Part shown: positions 27,433 to 29,595 of the stretch, piece by piece
Numbering within the stretch: the stretch's first letter is position 1
Layout of the letters: the number at the start of each line of letters is the position of its first letter
Assembly (NCBI GenBank): GCA_038116745.1
Contig: JAYODW010000053.1
Location: 1 to 29,595 of the forward strand
Length of the DNA stretch: 29,595 nucleotides
From: JAYODW01 sp038116745
Lineage (GTDB): Bacteria > Pseudomonadota > Gammaproteobacteria > Ga0077536
Reading direction: 5' to 3'
The notes under the pieces: generated by a model
The model's input: only the letters and a program-made list of their open reading frames with translations
Database searches by the model: none
What the model was told of the DNA's origin: nothing
Made by a program: the position numbers and the translations under genes

Positions 27433-29250
27433 ATGAACCGATATCCCCTTTGGCGCTACGCACTGGTAGCTATTGTGATCTCCTTGGGACTTCTCTACGC
27501 GTTGCCCAACGTGTTCGGCACTGACCCCGCTCTTCAGCTCTCCGCGCGGCGCGCCCAATCCGTGGACGAAGCTCTTCAGCAGCGTGTGGAGGCGGGGCTC
27601 AGCGCGGCGGGTGTAAAGCTTAAAAGCGCTGACATCGAGGGGGGGCGGATGTTACTGCGCTTCATGGATGACGAGTCGCGCAACCGCGCTGTGCCTCTGG
27701 TCACCGCGTCCGCGGGTGAGCAGGATTACATCGTTGCGCTGAACCGTGCTTCGGCGACCCCGGGGTGGCTTCGTCAGCTCGGCGGTAAGCAGATGTACAT
27801 GGGGCTCGATCTGCGCGGAGGCGTGCATTTCCTGATGCAGGTGGACATGGGCGCCGTTCGCAAACAGACCGAGGAGCGGTTTGTTTCTGAGCTTCGTGCG
27901 GCATTCCGCGAAGAAAAAATCCGCTACCGATCGGTCTCCCGCGGCTCGGAGGGTGGGATTCAAGTCGAGTTCTTGAATCCTGAAATGCTCGGTCGAGGTC
28001 AAGCTGTCGTCATCAGCAATTTTCCTGACCTGGCCGCCGACGCTGGCGAGAGCGATAACACCCTGCAGCTCGGCATAACAGCCCAGTACATATTGGAAAC
28101 GCGTCGCACCGCCCTCAAACAGAATCTGACAACACTGCGCAACCGCGTTAACGAATTCGGGGTTGCTGAGCCCGTCATTCAGCAGCAGGGCGAGGACCGT
28201 ATCGTCGTTCAGCTGCCTGGTGTGGAAGATACTGCCGAAGCGAAAAAGATCCTGGGCGCGACGGCCACGCTGGAGTTTCGCATGGTGGACACTGCTGGCG
28301 ATGTGCAGTCTGCGGTCGACGGCCGGGTGCCGCTCAACTCCAAGCTGTATCAGGAGCGCAGCGGAGCACCGATCCTCCTAGAAAAACGCATCATGCTGAC
28401 GGGCGAATACATCATTGATGCATCGTCCGGCATCGAGCAACAGACTGGTGCACCGGCCGTGTTTATCACGCTCGATGGCAAAGGCTCGAGGATGTTCAGC
28501 CGGGCAACCCGGGATCAGATCGGTAAGCCCATGGCAGTTGTTTACATCGAGCAGCGGAAGGGTCGACCTGTTGAAGAAGTGATCAATGTGGCGACGATTC
28601 GGGATGAGTTATCTAAGCGGTTTCAGATCACGGGGCTTGATTCTACCGAGGAGGCGCGGACACTGGCGCTGTTGCTCCGAGCAGGCGCGCTCGCCGCGCC
28701 GATTGAAATTGTTGAGGAGAGAACAGTCGGTCCGAGCCTCGGGCAGGACAACATCGACAAAGGTCTCATGTCGGTAGTGATCGGCATGGCCGCTGTCCTG
28801 TTCTTCATGGCGGTGTACTACAGAGTCTTTGGATTGATTGCCAATCTCGCGCTTCTGCTCAACGTCGTGATGCTCGTGGCGCTGCTCTCTGCTCTGCAGG
28901 CCACTCTGACCTTGCCTGGTATCGCTGGCATCGTTCTTACGGTCGGCATGGCGGTTGATGCGAATGTGCTGATATTCGAGCGTATCAGGGAAGAATTGGC
29001 GAACGGAAATACGCCGCAGATGAGCATTAATTCGGGATACGAAAAGGCGTTCTCCACAATTGCGGACGCGAATATCACCACCCTCATAGCGGCTATTGTG
29101 CTTTTCAGCTTCGGCACAGGGCCGGTCAAAGGATTTGCGGTCACTTTGTCCCTCGGGATCGTGACTTCCATGTTTACTGCGATAACCGGTACTCGGGCGA
29201 TAGTGAATCTTCTGTACGGCGGCCGTCGGGTCGAACGTCTGGCTATTTAG
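27433..29250 (+). CDS. secD: Protein translocase subunit SecD
   Basis: SecD, with SecF, uses the proton gradient to pull secreted proteins out of SecYEG on the periplasmic side. The 605-residue product is close to E. coli SecD (615). TM1 lies in YALVAIVISLGLLYALPNVF. The large periplasmic domain includes MYMGLDLRGGVHFLMQVD, then TLRNRVNEFGVAEPVIQQQG with EDRIVVQLPGVED. The C-terminal RND-type membrane domain (TM2-6) begins near MSVVIGMAAVLFFMAVYYRV and contains GIVLTVGMAVDANVLIFERI, the segment with the functionally important Asp, and FSFGTGPVKGFAVTLSLGI. I chose ATG 27433 (MNRYPLWRY); a TTG at 27400 is in frame but adds eleven residues with no family match. secF starts 13 bases after the stop. 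Confidence 0.97.
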   Translation: MNRYPLWRYALVAIVISLGLLYALPNVFGTDPALQLSARRAQSVDEALQQRVEAGLSAAGVKLKSADIEGGRMLLRFMDDESRNRAVPLVTASAGEQDYIVALNRASATPGWLRQLGGKQMYMGLDLRGGVHFLMQVDMGAVRKQTEERFVSELRAAFREEKIRYRSVSRGSEGGIQVEFLNPEMLGRGQAVVISNFPDLAADAGESDNTLQLGITAQYILETRRTALKQNLTTLRNRVNEFGVAEPVIQQQGEDRIVVQLPGVEDTAEAKKILGATATLEFRMVDTAGDVQSAVDGRVPLNSKLYQERSGAPILLEKRIMLTGEYIIDASSGIEQQTGAPAVFITLDGKGSRMFSRATRDQIGKPMAVVYIEQRKGRPVEEVINVATIRDELSKRFQITGLDSTEEARTLALLLRAGALAAPIEIVEERTVGPSLGQDNIDKGLMSVVIGMAAVLFFMAVYYRVFGLIANLALLLNVVMLVALLSALQATLTLPGIAGIVLTVGMAVDANVLIFERIREELANGNTPQMSINSGYEKAFSTIADANITTLIAAIVLFSFGTGPVKGFAVTLSLGIVTSMFTAITGTRAIVNLLYGGRRVERLAI

Positions 29251-29263
29251 AGGAAGCGCGACG

Positions 29264-29595
29264 ATGGCAGGCGAGAAACCTATGCGGGAATTCAACGTGG
29301 ACTTTATGGGTAAGACCCGGGCTGCTGTTGCTTTCACTGTGATTCTCACAGTCGGGGCGCTCGCAGCGCTTTCGGTGCGGGGCTTGAATCTTGGCATTGA
29401 TTTCACTGGCGGAACGCTGGTTGAACTTGGATACGAGCAGCCTGCGGATCTCGAGGCCATCCGCAGCGCTCTGAATGAGTCAGAGTTTGATGGGGCCGGG
29501 GTACAGCGATTCGGTTCCGATACTGACGTTCTTGTCAGATTGCCGCCTACAGATGCCGATGCTTCTGCAGCAGGTCTTGGTGACCGCATCCTTTC
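29264..29595 (+). CDS. secF: Protein translocase subunit SecF, partial, cut by the right edge
   Basis: The first 110 residues of SecF, the partner of SecD. The N-terminus (MAGEKPMREFNVDFMGKTRA) leads into TM1 (AVAFTVILTVGALAALSV) and the diagnostic GLNLGIDFTGGTLVELGY, followed by the beginning of the periplasmic domain (LEAIRSALNESEFDGAGVQR). AGGAAG at 29251-29256, right after the secD stop, is the ribosome-binding site. A second in-frame ATG at 29282 is possible. The remaining two thirds lie outside the window. Confidence 0.96.
   Translation, partial: MAGEKPMREFNVDFMGKTRAAVAFTVILTVGALAALSVRGLNLGIDFTGGTLVELGYEQPADLEAIRSALNESEFDGAGVQRFGSDTDVLVRLPPTDADASAAGLGDRIL

Overview
The window is a 29.6-kb chromosomal segment of a moderately GC-rich gammaproteobacterium. 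The housekeeping proteins (RpoD, GshA of the enterobacterial/pseudomonad type, TrpE, YajQ, and the conserved order queA-tgt-yajC-secD-secF) are all of gammaproteobacterial type. No phage, insertion sequence, CRISPR array or rRNA is visible. I cannot place the organism more precisely; nothing here ties it to a well-studied genus.

Layout. (1) 1-1268 is the N-terminal two thirds of rpoD on the minus strand, running off the left edge. (2) 1635-3309 is a plus-strand cluster of secreted proteins: a PliI-like periplasmic protein, a possible 41-codon ORF with a CxxCH motif, and a Sel1-repeat protein. (3) 3397-4761 holds an unrecognised lipoprotein (minus) and a divergent SAM methyltransferase (plus). 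(4) 4763-8618 is minus-strand: trpE, gshA, then a Tat-exported methionine sulfoxide reductase B. (5) 8817-9032 is a small unrecognised ORF with a perfect CRP-type palindrome upstream. (6) 9272-13037 is a four-gene minus-strand operon: MoxR AAA+ ATPase, VWA (CoxE-like) protein, small membrane protein, sodium:solute symporter. (7) 13078-13929 is a second Sel1-repeat protein.

(8) 13951-18348 is the most distinctive part. Two divergent paralogs each carry two cyclic-nucleotide-binding-like domains, a rhodanese domain with a cysteine in the active loop, and a C-terminal coiled coil. A YdcH-type small coiled-coil protein sits upstream of the minus-strand one, and a CRP-like site lies in the shared intergenic region. 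(9) 18447-22819 holds yajQ, a HAD phosphatase preceded by a strong 51-nt hairpin, and a PreP-like M16 metalloprotease. (10) 22852-24756 holds a phosphotransferase, a 362-bp gap, an unrecognised 97-aa basic protein and tRNA-Leu(CAA). (11) 24820 to the end is queA-tgt-yajC-secD-secF, with secF truncated by the right edge.

Functional themes. queA and tgt act in queuosine modification of tRNA, and yajC-secD-secF encode the Sec accessory complex. trpE and gshA look co-directional but metabolically unrelated. The MoxR-VWA pair is a typical ATPase/adaptor chaperone module, here co-transcribed with a transporter. The cNMP/rhodanese pair, the YdcH protein and the two CRP-like sites suggest a cyclic-nucleotide-linked regulatory theme. 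That last point is inference.
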